Shown here one piece after another: positions 23,986 through 35,837 of a stretch of DNA of 64,000 bases (positions are counted from its first letter, which is position 1; every line of letters begins with the position of its first letter). Origin of the DNA: Papio anubis. Taxonomy: Eukaryota > Chordata > Mammalia > Primates > Cercopithecidae. Made by a program: the position numbers and the translations under genes. The stretch lies in NCBI RefSeq assembly GCF_008728515.1, contig NC_044986.1, positions 51,014,855-51,078,854 on the forward strand, given 5' to 3'. The notes below the pieces were generated by a model. That model was not told the origin of the DNA. It worked only from the letters and a program-made list of their open reading frames with translations, and ran no database searches.

Positions 23986-26149
23986 TAATAATAATGTATC
24001 TTGTCAGTGAAGAATAAGCCAAGGGATAACAAATCTTGTACCCATTGGTGCTATTCTAGTTCATTTTTCTGCAATGAAGACTTACTCCAGCATGTAATTT
24101 TGAAATTACAAAAAAGAATGGAAATCGTTTATGACTCAAAAAAAGATAAAAAAATTGTTCTTGAGATCATACAGCCCAAGAAATAACACTTGATTTAGAT
24201 TTTTGTAAAAAGCTTCTTTGAGCAGTATATGCAAATTTTCTTTCCTGCATTCCCAAGATTATAACAGAAAAGACAAACGAATTTATTTTAAATGTTTATA
24301 AATCCACAACTTGTCAAGCATATTATCAAGCCCTGGCATGTTCCTGCTATCAAAGCATATTAGCACTATCTCTTTATCGTTCCAAAGTTTCCGAGGCAAA
24401 CTTCACATCTTCTGTCTGAATGCCAGTGGAAGTTTCCACAGGAATGCTCTCATAAAACTCAAGAGATTTTATTTCCTTTCCTTAGCTCTCTCAGTACCTG
24501 TATAAATTCACCATGTGTTTATGGATTCCAAAGTACTGCCACAGGATTTAAACATGTGTATAACAAATACATGTATTGAAGCCCACTATTACAGGGATTA
24601 TTAAATTTTATAATTTATGTAACGAGCAGGACGCCAGAAGTAAAAGTCCCTGTTTGACCCAAGTTACTGTCAGTTTCCACAACTCATCAGAGAAGAAAAA
24701 AGAATAACTGTGGAAAAGATGTCAGGCATCTTAGATGGCTACTCCGATTAGACTGAGACTTTTTCCCACCTGCTACCTTGAAGAAAGAGCACAGAACAAT
24801 CAGGATGCATGAGTAGGCAGGAGGCGCTCTCCAGCCTTTGCTGTCATTTCTGTTCTAAAGGACAAGTTCCCAGAGGCCTCTACTATGTGATGTTTGTCAA
24901 CCGATTATTCGTGTAGTGGGAAGAAATGGGAGGCAAAAACATAGCAGATGCAGTTCTGCCTCATTCCCCTGACCTGGTAAAAATGACAGAGCATGCCCCA
25001 GTAGCCTGGATTTGCTCTTATTTGTTTCCATGGAAGACAAATGATAGATCTTTATTTAACCCAAAAGCTCAGAGAAAATGCACAGGGAGGAAATACATAG
25101 ATGGAAATAATACCACCACTTTTACCCTCAAGATGGGAAAATGTTGTGTTATTTTATCTTTCTTTATTACAAAAGTAAATAAATAAATAAAAAGTCTACT
25201 TATGCAATTTAAATGTTCTTAATTTTGAATAGTTTCTAAACCCAGTCATCTTGACTAATTAGCAAGTAATATGTTCCTTTTTCATGCTAGGATATGTACT
25301 TAATTAGTGATGTTATTAACATGATCCATAGTGCACTTAAACATATAAAACATCAGGAAGTACCATATTCTCAGTAATATATTTATTATGCATAAAGCCT
25401 CTAATATTGAGTGATTCCTTGAATATGTAAGTCCATTATGCCATTAATTTAAAATTTTTCAGTCAGTATTCCAAACTTTCAGATAAAAATTTTAATTCCA
25501 TTGTAGAATGAAACATTGACTTATGCCTTCAGATACACTTAGTAGTTAGTATTTCTTTCTATATACTATAAGTTATTGTTTAATATCTTTATGCCTTACA
25601 CTATAGATACCTTGTCTTTTTTATATTTACACCACAGGAACTTAATAAAACACCTAATTTTCTTATGAGGGAGTCAAAAAATGTTTGTTAATTGAAAAAA
25701 AATCCAATCAGTCTGTAGGTCTGATATCTGGATATTTTCAATCAGTTATATTGCTTTGTGGAAATTCTTCCTGACATAAAGATAGTTTAATAAAAGTATG
25801 GTTAATCATACCAAAGAAAATTATGTTCAAAATGGATTTAAAATGGTAGATGTGTGAGGAGAATATAAGATGGCAAGATACAACTGAAACCCCCCCCAAA
25901 AAAATGAAATGAGATTAGCACATCCAACAGAAATAATTTATGAATCTATTAAAGCAATATGTCATATTGTGAGGAATATATACACATATATGTATGTGTG
26001 TGTGTATGTGTGTGTGTACATATATATACGGAATATGAGGGAAAAGGAGTTGGAAAATCTACTTTGACTTATAATTAAAAGCAAAATTGCTGTGTTGTGG
26101 TAAAAATTTCAGGTAATTTTCTGTTGTACCATAAAAATAACCTGTAAGA
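23986..26149. other. unique sequence, no gene seen
   Basis: A moderately GC-rich patch at about 24620-25030 is unexplained by any repeat I know and carries an 86-codon frame (24926-25186) without a recognisable domain. A pure C8 run is at about 25892. A mixed TA/TG microsatellite lies at 25977-26027. Confidence 0.45.
25977..26027. repeat. (TA)n/(TG)n mixed microsatellite
   Basis: 'atatatacacatatatgtat' followed by TG units broken by TATG, then 'tacatatatatac'. Partly self-complementary. Confidence 0.9.
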
Positions 26150-26151
26150 TT

Positions 26152-26364
26152 TTAAGCATGTGAAGACTCATTATTTTTACATCTACACTAAAAATATGAG
26201 GTTGGGACATTAAAAGTTTCCCATTTCCTAAATTATCAAAGATGGGCTAATATATACCAGAAAAGGCAAATACAAAGAAATTGTATTACTAACTACTATT
26301 CCCCCCCTAGAAGGTATCACAAATTTTTCCTAATATACTTTTCTAGTGAACTTATATGCAGACT
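26152..26364 (+). repeat. duplicated segment A (source-like copy)
   Basis: About 213 bases starting 'ttaagcatgtgaagactcat' and ending 'cttatatgcagac' recur at 31797-32010 in the same orientation with 14 substitutions and one 4-base gap (about 6.6 percent). It contains no recognised mobile element. See segment B at 30770-30958 and the fused copy at 31797-32187. Confidence 0.92.
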
Positions 26365-27683
26365 TAGAATTTGGGACATGGCACTTTGCAGAACCACAAG
26401 CAGTCACTAGGAGTTGTCTATTGAGATGAGACATATTTGTTTTTCCTACCAAAAACACGCTAAAACATCCTGGTTGAACTTCTGTGCATGCCAGGAATCT
26501 GGTTCCAAATGCACATATGGGAATACATGTGTTGCAGGGAATGGAGGCCAGGAAATGTCTTATGATAGCAGATGGCCAGATAGCCAGTTCACCTCTGGAT
26601 GACAGTGGCTGCTCTAACAGGACAGTGATGTCAACACTAGCAATGTCATTGATATGTCTCAAGTGCTCTCTCAAAGAAACACCACTCAGTATGAAATCTC
26701 TCCTGAGTCCACTAGCCAGAATACAAATATATATAATGGTTTCAAATGCTTGCTCAAGTAATGCTCAAGTGAACACTTTATTTTTTATAAATTGTCAAAC
26801 ACACAGCAGATGGTAACATTCAATAATCCTAAACTGGGCAGCATATGAACTAGTGACTACAAGATGATCCATTGAAAAAAATCTTATTATTAGCCTCCTG
26901 AGTCTTGGTCTTAAAAGTGTCTTCATTCTGCTAATTTTCAACATTGTACTTTTTAATTTTAATTATTTTCATCCAGTCTGCAAGATAGTGAGAGAAAAAG
27001 CGAATTTCAGTACACAGTCTTCTAAATCAACTACATTTCATTCCTTTTTCTCTCCATTGAGAGCAGAGTCCTGATTTTCAACATAGAAGATCTGGCAGAA
27101 AACAACTGCATCTTATTAAATTGCCTGCTGGGCTTACTGAAACTTTTAAAATTATTGTAGAGCTAATCACCACTTTCATTTAGCTGGCAAAGACAACAGA
27201 TATTTAGTATATCTACCATGTTCCAACTTCTCTGAACATGATGCCCAAAAATGTATAAGAAAGCAAATTTTCAATATGGGTAGTTTGGAACGGGGGTTTA
27301 AAAACTTTTTTCACAGGTGATGAAATAACTTTTTATATAAATCAATTATACTTTCCCCACTAAACTTCTTTTGAAACATTATATACACACATATATGTAA
27401 TCTTACATTATATACAAAGATATGCAATCTTATACTATATACAAACAGATATATTTAAACAACTGAATAGCTTATTTGGAAGGCTTTCTTTTGCTCTTGG
27501 ATATTTCATAAATGCTGTGGCTTATCAACTACCATTGGTACTGATGCCTTGAATTAATTATCAACTAGGTTACAGGGAAGCAGATGTTTTGGATATAATT
27601 TCAGTAAAATTTTCAGTATGCTTGCAGCATTAATATACCATGGCTTGGACCCATACTACCCATTCATAGAGTGCAGGAGAGAT
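26365..27683. other. unique sequence, no gene seen; small tandem duplication
   Basis: Two mutually antisense open frames (26330-26674 minus, 26484-26816 plus) overlap and neither shows a domain. At 27394-27449 a ~28-bp unit ('tatgtaatcttacattatat') is imperfectly repeated in tandem. Confidence 0.45.
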
Positions 27684-27725
27684 CTACTACTACTACTACT
27701 ACCACTACTACTACTACTACTAATA
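27684..27725. repeat. (CTA)n trinucleotide microsatellite
   Basis: About thirteen CTA/TAC units with a single CAC interruption. Confidence 0.96.
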
Positions 27726-27774
27726 CCAACAGAAAGACCATACTAGTGGAAGTAAATATCTTATGATTGCATCA

Positions 27775-27985
27775 TTGATGCCTTGCACTGTTCTAAGGGC
27801 TCTAACTGAAAAATCTTAAGAAACCACCCCTACAATACTAGCGGCTAATACTACATTTATCTATGTCATTCATTGAATAGTTTGAAACTCAAAAAAGTTA
27901 AATAACTTGCCGAAGTTGAACATCTAGTAAATGGTACAGCCAGAAATTTAATGAGCCCAAATTAAATTTTTGTGCTCAACTCCAA
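27775..27985 (+). mobile_element. MIR SINE, plus strand
   Basis: 'ccttgcactgttctaagggc', 'gtttgaaactcaaaaaagtt', 'aaataacttgccgaagttga', 'aaatggtacagccagaaatt' follow the MIR consensus order. Confidence 0.75.
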
Positions 27986-30169
27986 AGACATTGAGTACTC
28001 ATTCTATGTTTCAAATTGTTGTCTGTGCATTTCCTCACTATGCTTCCACGTATCCATGTGTTTCCTAGTTGTCTAACTCAGAAAAGACAATATGGACCAT
28101 TTGGGCAGTTGTAATTTATTCCTTTTGTTTTCATGTCATTATGAATAACCCCTGCTTTTATTCTCAAAAGCATGAAATGTGATTCTAAATGATATGCACA
28201 CTATACCTAAGACTCCAAGATGCGTTTTTGTTGTTGTGTACTGTCACATCAATGAATGGAGTACACCTATAAATATTATTCTGAATGTGGAGAAATCTCC
28301 CCATCTATTTGCAAGGATATCTTTGTTCCTTTGCTCCTTTATTTGTAGTGCCTCATGGAAAGAGGCTTGCAGGAAGAGAGTTCTCAATTTCATTCAGATT
28401 ATCCAATTCTATTATCTCAACATTGAAACATCAAAGTCTATTTTGCTTCTAAATTATAATAACACTTATTAACATAGAAAAAATGTTAAAAGCAAACAGC
28501 AAGACATGCTATACATGTCAACACAGAGACAAAAAATATTCTATAATGATGAAAAAAGAACTCCAGCAAATAATTTGTCTGCTTTCCTCAACTTCTAGTA
28601 CATCACAAAATTAACAAGCAAGAACTTCATAATGGAACAGTTACCAACAAAACCAATAAAATTATGCAATAAGAAACCTTTTTGCAAATAATTTGTTTAC
28701 CTTAGCAAAGGGTGATTGTCCTTATAGAAAGTTAATTTACTCTTGGAAGAACTAGGTCATCACTATGCATTTGTACTTGGTGCTTAATTTAATAAATTCT
28801 AATAAATATAATCGTTCAGCACAAAACATCTATTTAACTTCCTGAAAATAGAGATTTGGATAAAATATACATGTAATATAATTTTTTACTCCTGGTCTAA
28901 TAAAAAATTTGGTTTAGCATTTTTTCATGTTCTTAATATTTTATTTTTTGTGATATTTATGGGAACATGGAATAAAATAATAAAGTTTTGGTGTGACAGT
29001 AAAAACTTATTTTCAACATTTGAAATAATTCATGCAAGTCAGATATTAAATACATTTAAAAAGACACATTAATATATTGGTAATTAAAATAAGGTATAGG
29101 ATTAAATGATTTCTAAACAGTCACATTTTTTTTTTCTATTTTACCAGTTTTTAACACTGTGATGTCTGCTAACTTGTGAGAATACATTTATAACTTATTC
29201 CAAGTGGGGATCTGTTCTACACACAACACAAATTTTCAGTGTTTGTGTGAACTATATACTGTAGCTTTGGGAAATACAATGACTAGTTAAGAAACAAATT
29301 GGCATTTGGTGAACACAATACCATAACCAAAAGCTAAATCACACAAGAGGAAAATTATCTTGAATTCCACATGCCAATGGGCATATTTTCATTTCCAGGT
29401 GTATTTTTAAATTTTTAAAAAGATAAATTTAATTTAATATTGTTTAAATAGTATAGAGATTTTACTACAAAAAAAAAAAACACACATTTATTACATGATC
29501 AATTGGCCAGAGTACTTCAATAGCCCATTAATAAATAAAAGACAAAGTATAAAGACTTTACTGGAGAGCCTCAAATGTAAGACAGACACATTGACTTATA
29601 ATAGCTTAAGGAATAAATAAAAATAAAATAATAAATCATAACTAAACTAGTAACCTGATGTACAACTTAAAGGATAAATATTTGTATGTCAATTTTGGTG
29701 TATTTTCCTTGGTATTTAAATACTTTGAATTCAGAAAATATAAACGTGTTTATAGTTTTTTTTATTGCTTTTGAAGTATCTACATTTCTAAAGGTTCTTT
29801 TATGTTCCAATTCTCTATTTTAATGCCAAGATGGGCTCATGAAAAACCTAGTTGCACAGCTGATGTCCCTGTCGACTGTTAACATAAAGAGACTGATTTG
29901 GAACAGGATGAGGAACCCCAGGAGAAGCCTTGGCAATGATATTCCATTACTGCCCATCTGAATCAGTCACAGCAGACTGATCAGACCAGAATTAACTCTC
30001 AGTACAAATAATCAATGGAATATATAAATTGAGAATATTTAAAAATTTATACATGTATATTTTAATTGCCAATTTTATTTAGATATATAAATATGCGGAG
30101 ATTTTGTTGATATGTTTTAAGCAGCAAAATGAAAACACCAGATGTAGTAAACAATTGCCTTTGCAATAT
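27986..30169. other. unique AT-rich sequence, no gene seen
   Basis: A 97-codon frame at 28179-28472 has no domain. A less AT-rich patch at about 29830-30000 ('gctgatgtccctgtcgactg', 'cagtcacagcagactgatca') is not repeat-like and may be part of the candidate regulatory region that follows. Confidence 0.45.
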
Positions 30170-30380
30170 AACTCTATTATGAAAGGTTAAGGTTACTTTC
30201 CTGCCATTCATGCATTTCCATGCTCACGTGCATACCATACTGAAGATCTAGCGTGCCATTTAGTCCTAATCCGGGCCAGTACATTTGTATGGAAATAAAA
30301 ATTGTGTTTCCTGGTTATTGACTTCATTTCCCACAAAGATATGACTTTGGTCACCACGGCAACCACACAAGATAATATGG
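30170..30380. promoter_or_regulatory. candidate regulatory patch with RFX X-box match and E-box
   Basis: 'ggtcaccacggcaacc' at 30349-30364 fits the RFX-factor X-box rule GTNRCCNNRGYAAC at every position. About 125 bases upstream lies a CACGTG E-box (30225-30230), and between them a POU/octamer-like 'atttgtatggaaat' run. The patch is not part of any repeat I recognise and is GC-richer than its surroundings. Motif evidence only. Confidence 0.35.
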
Positions 30381-30589
30381 ATGGTTCAATTTGAAACTAT
30401 TACCACTAATAGAAAAATGAGGACCCTTTTATTACTTGATAATTAGTACAATATGACAAAAACATTATCTCTGCTAACAGATAAAAATAGAGTTCCACTA
30501 GGAGTGTTATGAATGATGAGGTAAACAAATATCACAGAAGTGGTGACACTATAGGTCATTAAATATCGTAGATGAAAGAGAGCTCAAGA

Positions 30590-30700
30590 GCTTCTAGAGT
30601 TTATGTAGCATTTTGCAAGTAAGGAAACGAAAACATTTTTGCAGGGAGAAACTAACAGGTTTGTACAGCTAATAAGTGACAGTTCTATATTCATGCAAGT
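30590..30700 (+). mobile_element. possible MIR-type SINE, plus strand
   Basis: 'gcattttgcaagtaaggaaa' and 'gtttgtacagctaataagtg' resemble the MIR stretch 'cattttacagatgaggaaac...gtcacacagctagtaagtg'. Weak. Confidence 0.45.
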
Positions 30701-30769
30701 AAAAGGGACTAAGAAAAAAGCAAAATATATTACTTATTTACTTTCTTATGATATACCAGGAACATCACA

Positions 30770-30958
30770 TACGTTATCTCATTTAATTCCATCACATATG
30801 TTATCTCATTTGATTCACCTAACAACAGCATGATGCATTTATCATTGGTCATGTGTTACTATTGGGAAATATGCTTTCAAAAAAAGTTCAGAACAGTTAA
30901 ATTACTCTTTCATGATTGCATCATTATTAAGCTGTAGATATTACAAAGTATGATAATT
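30770..30958 (+). repeat. duplicated segment B (source-like copy)
   Basis: Starts in MIR-like text ('acatacgttatctcatttaa') that is itself repeated once ('acatatgttatctcatttga'), then unique DNA to 'acaaagtatgataatt'. The same ~170 bases recur at 32010-32187 with about 10 substitutions (about 6.5 percent) and loss of one 13-base piece between the two 'gttatctcat' repeats. Confidence 0.92.
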
Positions 30959-30999
30959 TTGTTTATTAACTTATCTAGGCAATGCTGTCCCTTTGTTTA

Positions 31000-31440
31000 G
31001 TTAAACATTAGATGTTTCTGTGAAGGTATTTTTTAGATGTGAGTGACATTTATAATCAGTAAATTTGAGTAAATCAGATTACCCTCCACAAGGTAGGTGG
31101 ATTCCCCTCCATGACATGGATTCAAATAGTTGAAAGCCTTAAGAACAAAGACTAATTTTCCTGAGGAGTGAGAAATTCTGCCTCAAAACTTCAACAATGA
31201 AATCTTGCTTGAATTTCCAACATGCTGGCTTGGACCATGGATTTCAGATTTAACTTTTGTCTGAATTTTCAGCCATATAGACCTGCCCTACAGATATTGG
31301 ACTTGACAGCCCTCACAGTCATGTAAGCCAGTTCCTAAAATCAGTCTCTCTCACTCTTGTTCTTGCTCTTGCTCTCCTTATTAGTCTCTCTATGTATTCT
31401 ATTGGCTCTGTTGCTATGGAGAAACTTGGATAATACACAA
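31000..31440 (+). mobile_element. old abundant interspersed repeat (family uncertain), plus strand
   Basis: 'tagatgtttctgtgaaggta', 'cagattaccctccacaaggt', 'agttgaaagccttaagaaca', 'ctattggctctgttgctatg', 'gagaaacttggataatacac' follow in order a very common mammalian repeat whose consensus I know by text but cannot name with certainty. A related but shorter copy is at 62335-62760. Confidence 0.5.
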
Positions 31441-31689
31441 TGTTATAAAAAATTGTTGACAGTCAATATATTGTGAGTACCAACTAATCAGAATGAATGC
31501 TAGTCTTAGTTCACGGGACCCTGGAAGGCTTCCTTTTATGTTAGGGCTTTCCTCTTCACCGTTTGATTGGGGGTAGATCTGGTGTTTTGGGAGTCTGGGG
31601 AAATTGACTAATTATGAATGAGGACTAAAATATTTTAATATTTTTAGCAATCAATATTATCAAATTATTAGGCTCTTAGGCTCTAGAAT

Positions 31690-31796
31690 GGGAGAAATCT
31701 GCTTTGGTTGTGTTAATGATACTTATTGGACAAGTTACTGTAACTGCTTAGTCTTCATTTCTTCATCTACAAAATGGAGATGTTAATAACACTTAT
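31690..31796 (-). mobile_element. MIR SINE, minus strand
   Basis: 'ggacaagttactgtaactgc', 'ttcatttcttcatctacaaa' and 'atggagatgttaataacact' are the MIR core in reverse. The fused duplication begins at its right edge. Confidence 0.7.
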
Positions 31797-32187
31797 TAAG
31801 CATGTGAAGACTCATTATTTTTACATCTACACTAACGATATGAGGATGGGACATTAAAAGGTAACCATTTCCTAAATTATCAAACATGGGCTAATTAATA
31901 TATACCAGAAAAGGCAAATATAAAGAAATTGTATTACTAACTACTATTCCCTCCCTGGAAGGTATCACAAATTGTTCCTAACATACTTTTCTGGTGAACT
32001 TATATGCTGACATATGTTATCTCATATGTTATCTCATTTGATTCACCTAAAAATACTATGATGCATTTATCATTGGTCATATGTCACTGTTGGGAAATAT
32101 GTTTTCAAAAAAAGTTCAGAACAGTTAAATTACTCTCTCATGATTGCATCATTATTAAGCTGTTGATATTACAAAGTATGATAATTC
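31797..32187 (+). repeat. composite duplication: segment A joined to segment B
   Basis: Bases 31797-32010 copy 26152-26364 and bases 32010-32187 copy 30770-30958, both in the same orientation, joined at a shared 'gac(at)' position near 32008-32013. Both halves show near-equal divergence from their counterparts (14 of ~213 and ~10 of ~155 aligned bases), so they were probably made together. The left junction lies at the end of a MIR; to the right, at about 32188, the text changes to an AT-rich stretch in which 'ttttgttaaaataa' occurs twice. Confidence 0.9.
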
Positions 32188-32346
32188 ATTTTGTTAAAAT
32201 AATGTTATTATTTTACATAATAATTAATTAAATAATAAATAATTTTGTTAAAATAAAATACTGGAATGGATATCCAGTGCTTAATACATTGGCTACTAGC
32301 CATCAAATAGTAATAGTAAAATATATCTAATATTGTTGTTATTAAC

Positions 32347-32630
32347 TTTTTTTTTTTTTTTTAGAAGGAGTCTTACTCTGTTGCCCAGGCTGGAGTGCGG
32401 TGGCGCAACCTCGGCTCACTGCAACCTCTGCCTCCTGGGTTCAAGTGATTCTGCTGGCTTAGCTTCCCAAGTAGCTGGTACGCCACCACACCCAGCTAAT
32501 TTTTGTATTTTTAGTAGAGACGGGGTTTTGCCATGTTGGTCAGGCTGGTCTTGAACTCCTCACCTCAGGTGCTTAACCCGCGTTGGCCTCCCAAAATGCT
32601 GGGTTACATGTGTGAGTCACTGCACCTGAC
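32347..32630 (-). mobile_element. Alu SINE (S-type), minus strand
   Basis: Eighteen T, then reverse Alu text to 'gtgagtcactgcacctgac'. A deletion of about 15 bases in the right monomer is seen at 'gtagctggtacgccaccaca'. The frame at 32333-32554 is read-through Alu sequence. Confidence 0.93.
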
Positions 32631-34859
32631 TTATTACTAGAATTTAAACTCAGATCTATAATAATTCACAAAACTCATATTCTTACAATATGTATGATAG
32701 CTGTAAAAAACAGAAAAAGAGAAAGCAACAACAAAAAAGAGAAAGAAAGAAACAAGAGAGTGACAAGAAAAAATAATTCTCTCAGAATATTTAGGATTTT
32801 TAAGGTATAATATTGAAACAAACACTCTATACTATAGCTTTTAGGCATAATTAAGATGTCTTAGTTTATATGATCTATTTAGACAGGATTATTGAATTAT
32901 TGAAATTCACAATTATTGAAACATTGAAAATATGTTACTTTTGCACTTGTCCTGCCTATTTGTGAAAATAAACTTTTTTTTAAGTGGCAATGTTGTTTCT
33001 AAAAGTGTTTGCCTTTCTACCCTAGCATGTATTGTGTTAATCTCTGACCATCTTAGGCTCATGCTGATACAGCATCCATTTATTTTTAACTTTCAAAAAA
33101 TCTGCTGAGGATCTCTGTTTCATGCAGCACATGGAGTGAGAGTTAAAGGTCAATTAACTGCATTGTTCATGCCCTGTGGTTTCTTACTGAAGAATGTGAA
33201 GATACAGTTGGGAGTGAAAAACTATCTTGGTGAAGCTCAGTGCTCTTATAGTCCAAAGAGCAAGAAAATGATAGCTTGGTCACCCACTCAATAATAATAT
33301 TATGTTGAAAAGAGACAATAGCACAATAAGAATTTCATAGAACACTATCAGTAGACTTAAGCTGGAGAAGGAATAGAAGCATATCTTCATGGTTGCAATG
33401 AATTAATTCTAGAATTAATATTAATATTTTAAAGCATCAGTATTCATCTATAAACCCACAAATTTGTCGTTTATGGTATAAAATGTGTCTATCAACTTCC
33501 TGTTTGTTTTGCCAAATTCAAAAGCTTCCATTCACATAAAAATTGTTTCTCTCTCTTCTTCTCCATCTCTCTTTCTCATATACACACAGTCTTTTTCATA
33601 TACATCCCTACACATATCCATATATAATTTCCATGAGTATATACACATTTTCCTACAATCATAGACACAGTCCCCCAATACATATCCCACTAAGACATAC
33701 ACCACCAACACACACACCCCCACCTTGATGCACATGGAAACCAACATGCACATTTCAAACAACAGGCATTTCCTTAAAACACACACTGCCATGCACACAT
33801 ACCCTCGTTCACATAGTTCCTGTCCATTACATATCAAAAATATTTACGGAAAAAACAAGATTACAGCATTCAGAGGAAATTCGTCAAGATTCAGAAAAAT
33901 ATATAAAATTGTATAATTTAAAATCACACAGCAGGAAATTTTGAGCTATGTGTCTGTAGATAGATTATAGAATCTTCCTCTCAAATACCTGATGAAATAA
34001 ACTGTCACTTATAAAAGAAGAAAGAAAGATACTATATTTTTAAAACTCCCAAAATATAAACAAACAAACGTAACAGAAACAAATGCAAACATTCTCAACG
34101 TCTTTAAAATACACCAGCGATAGCCCACAAAGACAAGGTGGAAAACTAATGTCATACATTTTAAAGAAATAGAATAATTCATTGCTATAAAAAACTGAAG
34201 GTTTTATTTTAACACAAAAAAGTTCCTAATTCTATTCTCACTTTTCAGAAATAATCATAAGTTAAAAAAACATGTGAGACTCACCACCAGCGTCTAAATG
34301 TCTGGAGAGAAGAAAATTAAAGCGTTAGTGGAGAGGGATGATTAAAAAAGTAGAATTGAAGAACAGAGTCTAACTCTATCTGACAGATTAAAAATTCCAA
34401 GGCTTTAAACTCAGTAGACTGAACGACCAGAAATGGAGAGCATTCCTGACTGGAGTAAAATAAATATCAAGGTCAAGTGAAACTTGTTAATAGTACATTT
34501 AATAAAACCTCAAAAGAGAGGACAGAGACATGATCTTGTTACAAACACACATACACATACACAGCCACAGCCACACTCACAGCCTCCATTGAGCATCATC
34601 TTCAGAACAGAAAAATATATTTTATATTTGTTGAGAAGTAATCTACCCCATATTTCAATTGTCACACAGTTGTAGTAACTGAGCAGTGAATTCAAACCTT
34701 GAAAATGGTGTGATTGTATGTGTGTGTGAGTCTCTGTGTGCGTGTGTGTATTTTTTTGAAAGAGATATAAAGAATCTAGTTCACAAAAAGAAATCAGCTG
34801 AGAAACAAAGATATAATCTCACTAGTATTTACCACACTAATAACTACTTAATAACATGA
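32631..34859. other. unique AT-rich sequence with low-complexity tracts, no gene seen
   Basis: A pyrimidine/CA-rich low-complexity stretch at 33545-33740 produces long cysteine- or histidine-rich frames on both strands that are composition artefacts. Short CA/CAGCCA tract at 34545-34580 and TG tract at 34716-34750. Confidence 0.5.
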
Positions 34860-35182
34860 TTAAATGAAATCAATTCAAAAAAGATAACAAGAGATTGAGA
34901 TAAAGAGAAAATTACAAGGGTTAATAGATGGTTTAAAATGACACCATTGCAGAACTAATAAGTAACAAATAGAACGACAAGCTGAAAATTAAACTACTGA
35001 CAAAGGGGAAAAGTTTGAAAAATAATCAAAGCGAGTGCAAAACAAAAAGATCAAACAATTATTAAGAAGATAACATATATAGGGCAATGATAGTCCAACA
35101 TAAAATTATTGTTATTATTTAGGAAAAAATTCTTGCAAATGGAAAAGAAACCTGTTGAAATACTTCAAGAGCAATTTTCTGA
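34860..35182 (+). mobile_element. HAL1/old-L1 ORF1-like sequence, left part
   Basis: Purine-rich text such as 'agagattgagataaagagaa', 'gatagtccaacataaaatta' and 'gaaatacttcaagagcaatt' resembles the ORF1 region of HAL1 or old L1. It continues after the L1PA insertion at 39882. Very diverged; family call is tentative. Confidence 0.4.
35167..35182 (+). repeat. left target-site duplication of the L1PA
   Basis: 'aagagcaattttctga', identical to 39882-39897. The two 16-bp copies mark the exact ends of the L1PA insertion and show that it went in once and has not been lost or exchanged at its edges. Confidence 0.97.
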
Positions 35183-35201
35183 GGGCGTGCAAGATGGCAG
35201 A

Positions 35202-35774
35202 GTATGGGATTATGTAAAAAGACCAAATCTACATCTGATTGGGGTGCCTGAAAGTGAGGGGGAAAATGGAACCAAGTTGGAAAACACTCTTCAGGATATC
35301 ATCCAGGAGAACTTCCCCAACCTAGTAGGGCAGGCCAACATTCAAATCCAGGAAATACAGAGAACGCCACAAAGATACTCCTCGAGAAGAGCAACTCCAA
35401 GACACATAATTGCCAGATTCACCAAAGTGGAAATGAAGGAAAAAATCTTAAGGGCAGCCAGAGAGAAAGGTCGGGTTACCCACAAAGGGAAGCCCATCAG
35501 ACTAACAGCAGATCTCTCGGCAGAAACTCTACAAGCCAGAAGAGAGTGGGGGCCAATATTCAACATTCTTAAAGAAAAGAATTTTCAACCCAGAATTTCA
35601 TATCCAGCCAGACTAAGTTTCATAAGTGAAGGAGAAATACAATCCTTTACAGATAAGCAAATGCTTAGAGATTTTGTCACCACTAGGCCTGCCTTACAAG
35701 AGACCCTGAAGGAAGCACTAAACATGGAAAGGAACAACCGGTACCAGCCATCTCAAAAACATGCCAAAATGTAA
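35202..35774 (+). pseudogene. L1 ORF1 C-terminal half (pseudogene)
   Basis: About 190 residues, beginning VWDYVKRPNLHLIGVPESEG and ending RYQPSQKHAKM, correspond to the C-terminal half of the ~338-residue L1 ORF1 RNA-binding chaperone: the RRM and the C-terminal domain, including the conserved PQRYSSRRATPRHIIARF and REKGRVTHKGKPIRLTADLSAE motifs. The coiled-coil that makes the trimer is absent, so it could not assemble. The frame stays open to its stop and, by chance, is also open leftward for 31 codons into the flanking HAL1-like DNA (frame start 35109). No promoter or start of its own. Confidence 0.93.
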
Positions 35775-35837
35775 AGACCGTCGAGGCTAGGAAGAAACTG
35801 CATCAACTAACGAGCAAAATAACCAGTTAATATCATA

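Noticed and set aside
26330..26816. Opposing frames of 114 (minus) and 110 (plus) codons
   Set aside because: Each shadows the other; neither resembles a known protein and no splice sites frame them.
27684..27725. CRISPR-like or coding repeat
   Set aside because: Simple CTA microsatellite with no spacers, in a primate genome.
31797..32187. Processed retrocopy of a spliced transcript (A and B as exons)
   Set aside because: The joint does not fit GT-AG on either strand (off by one on the minus strand at best), there is no A or T tail at either end, and no target-site duplication.
33532..33837. Cysteine-rich 101-codon minus frame
   Set aside because: It is the reverse reading of a CA/pyrimidine low-complexity tract.
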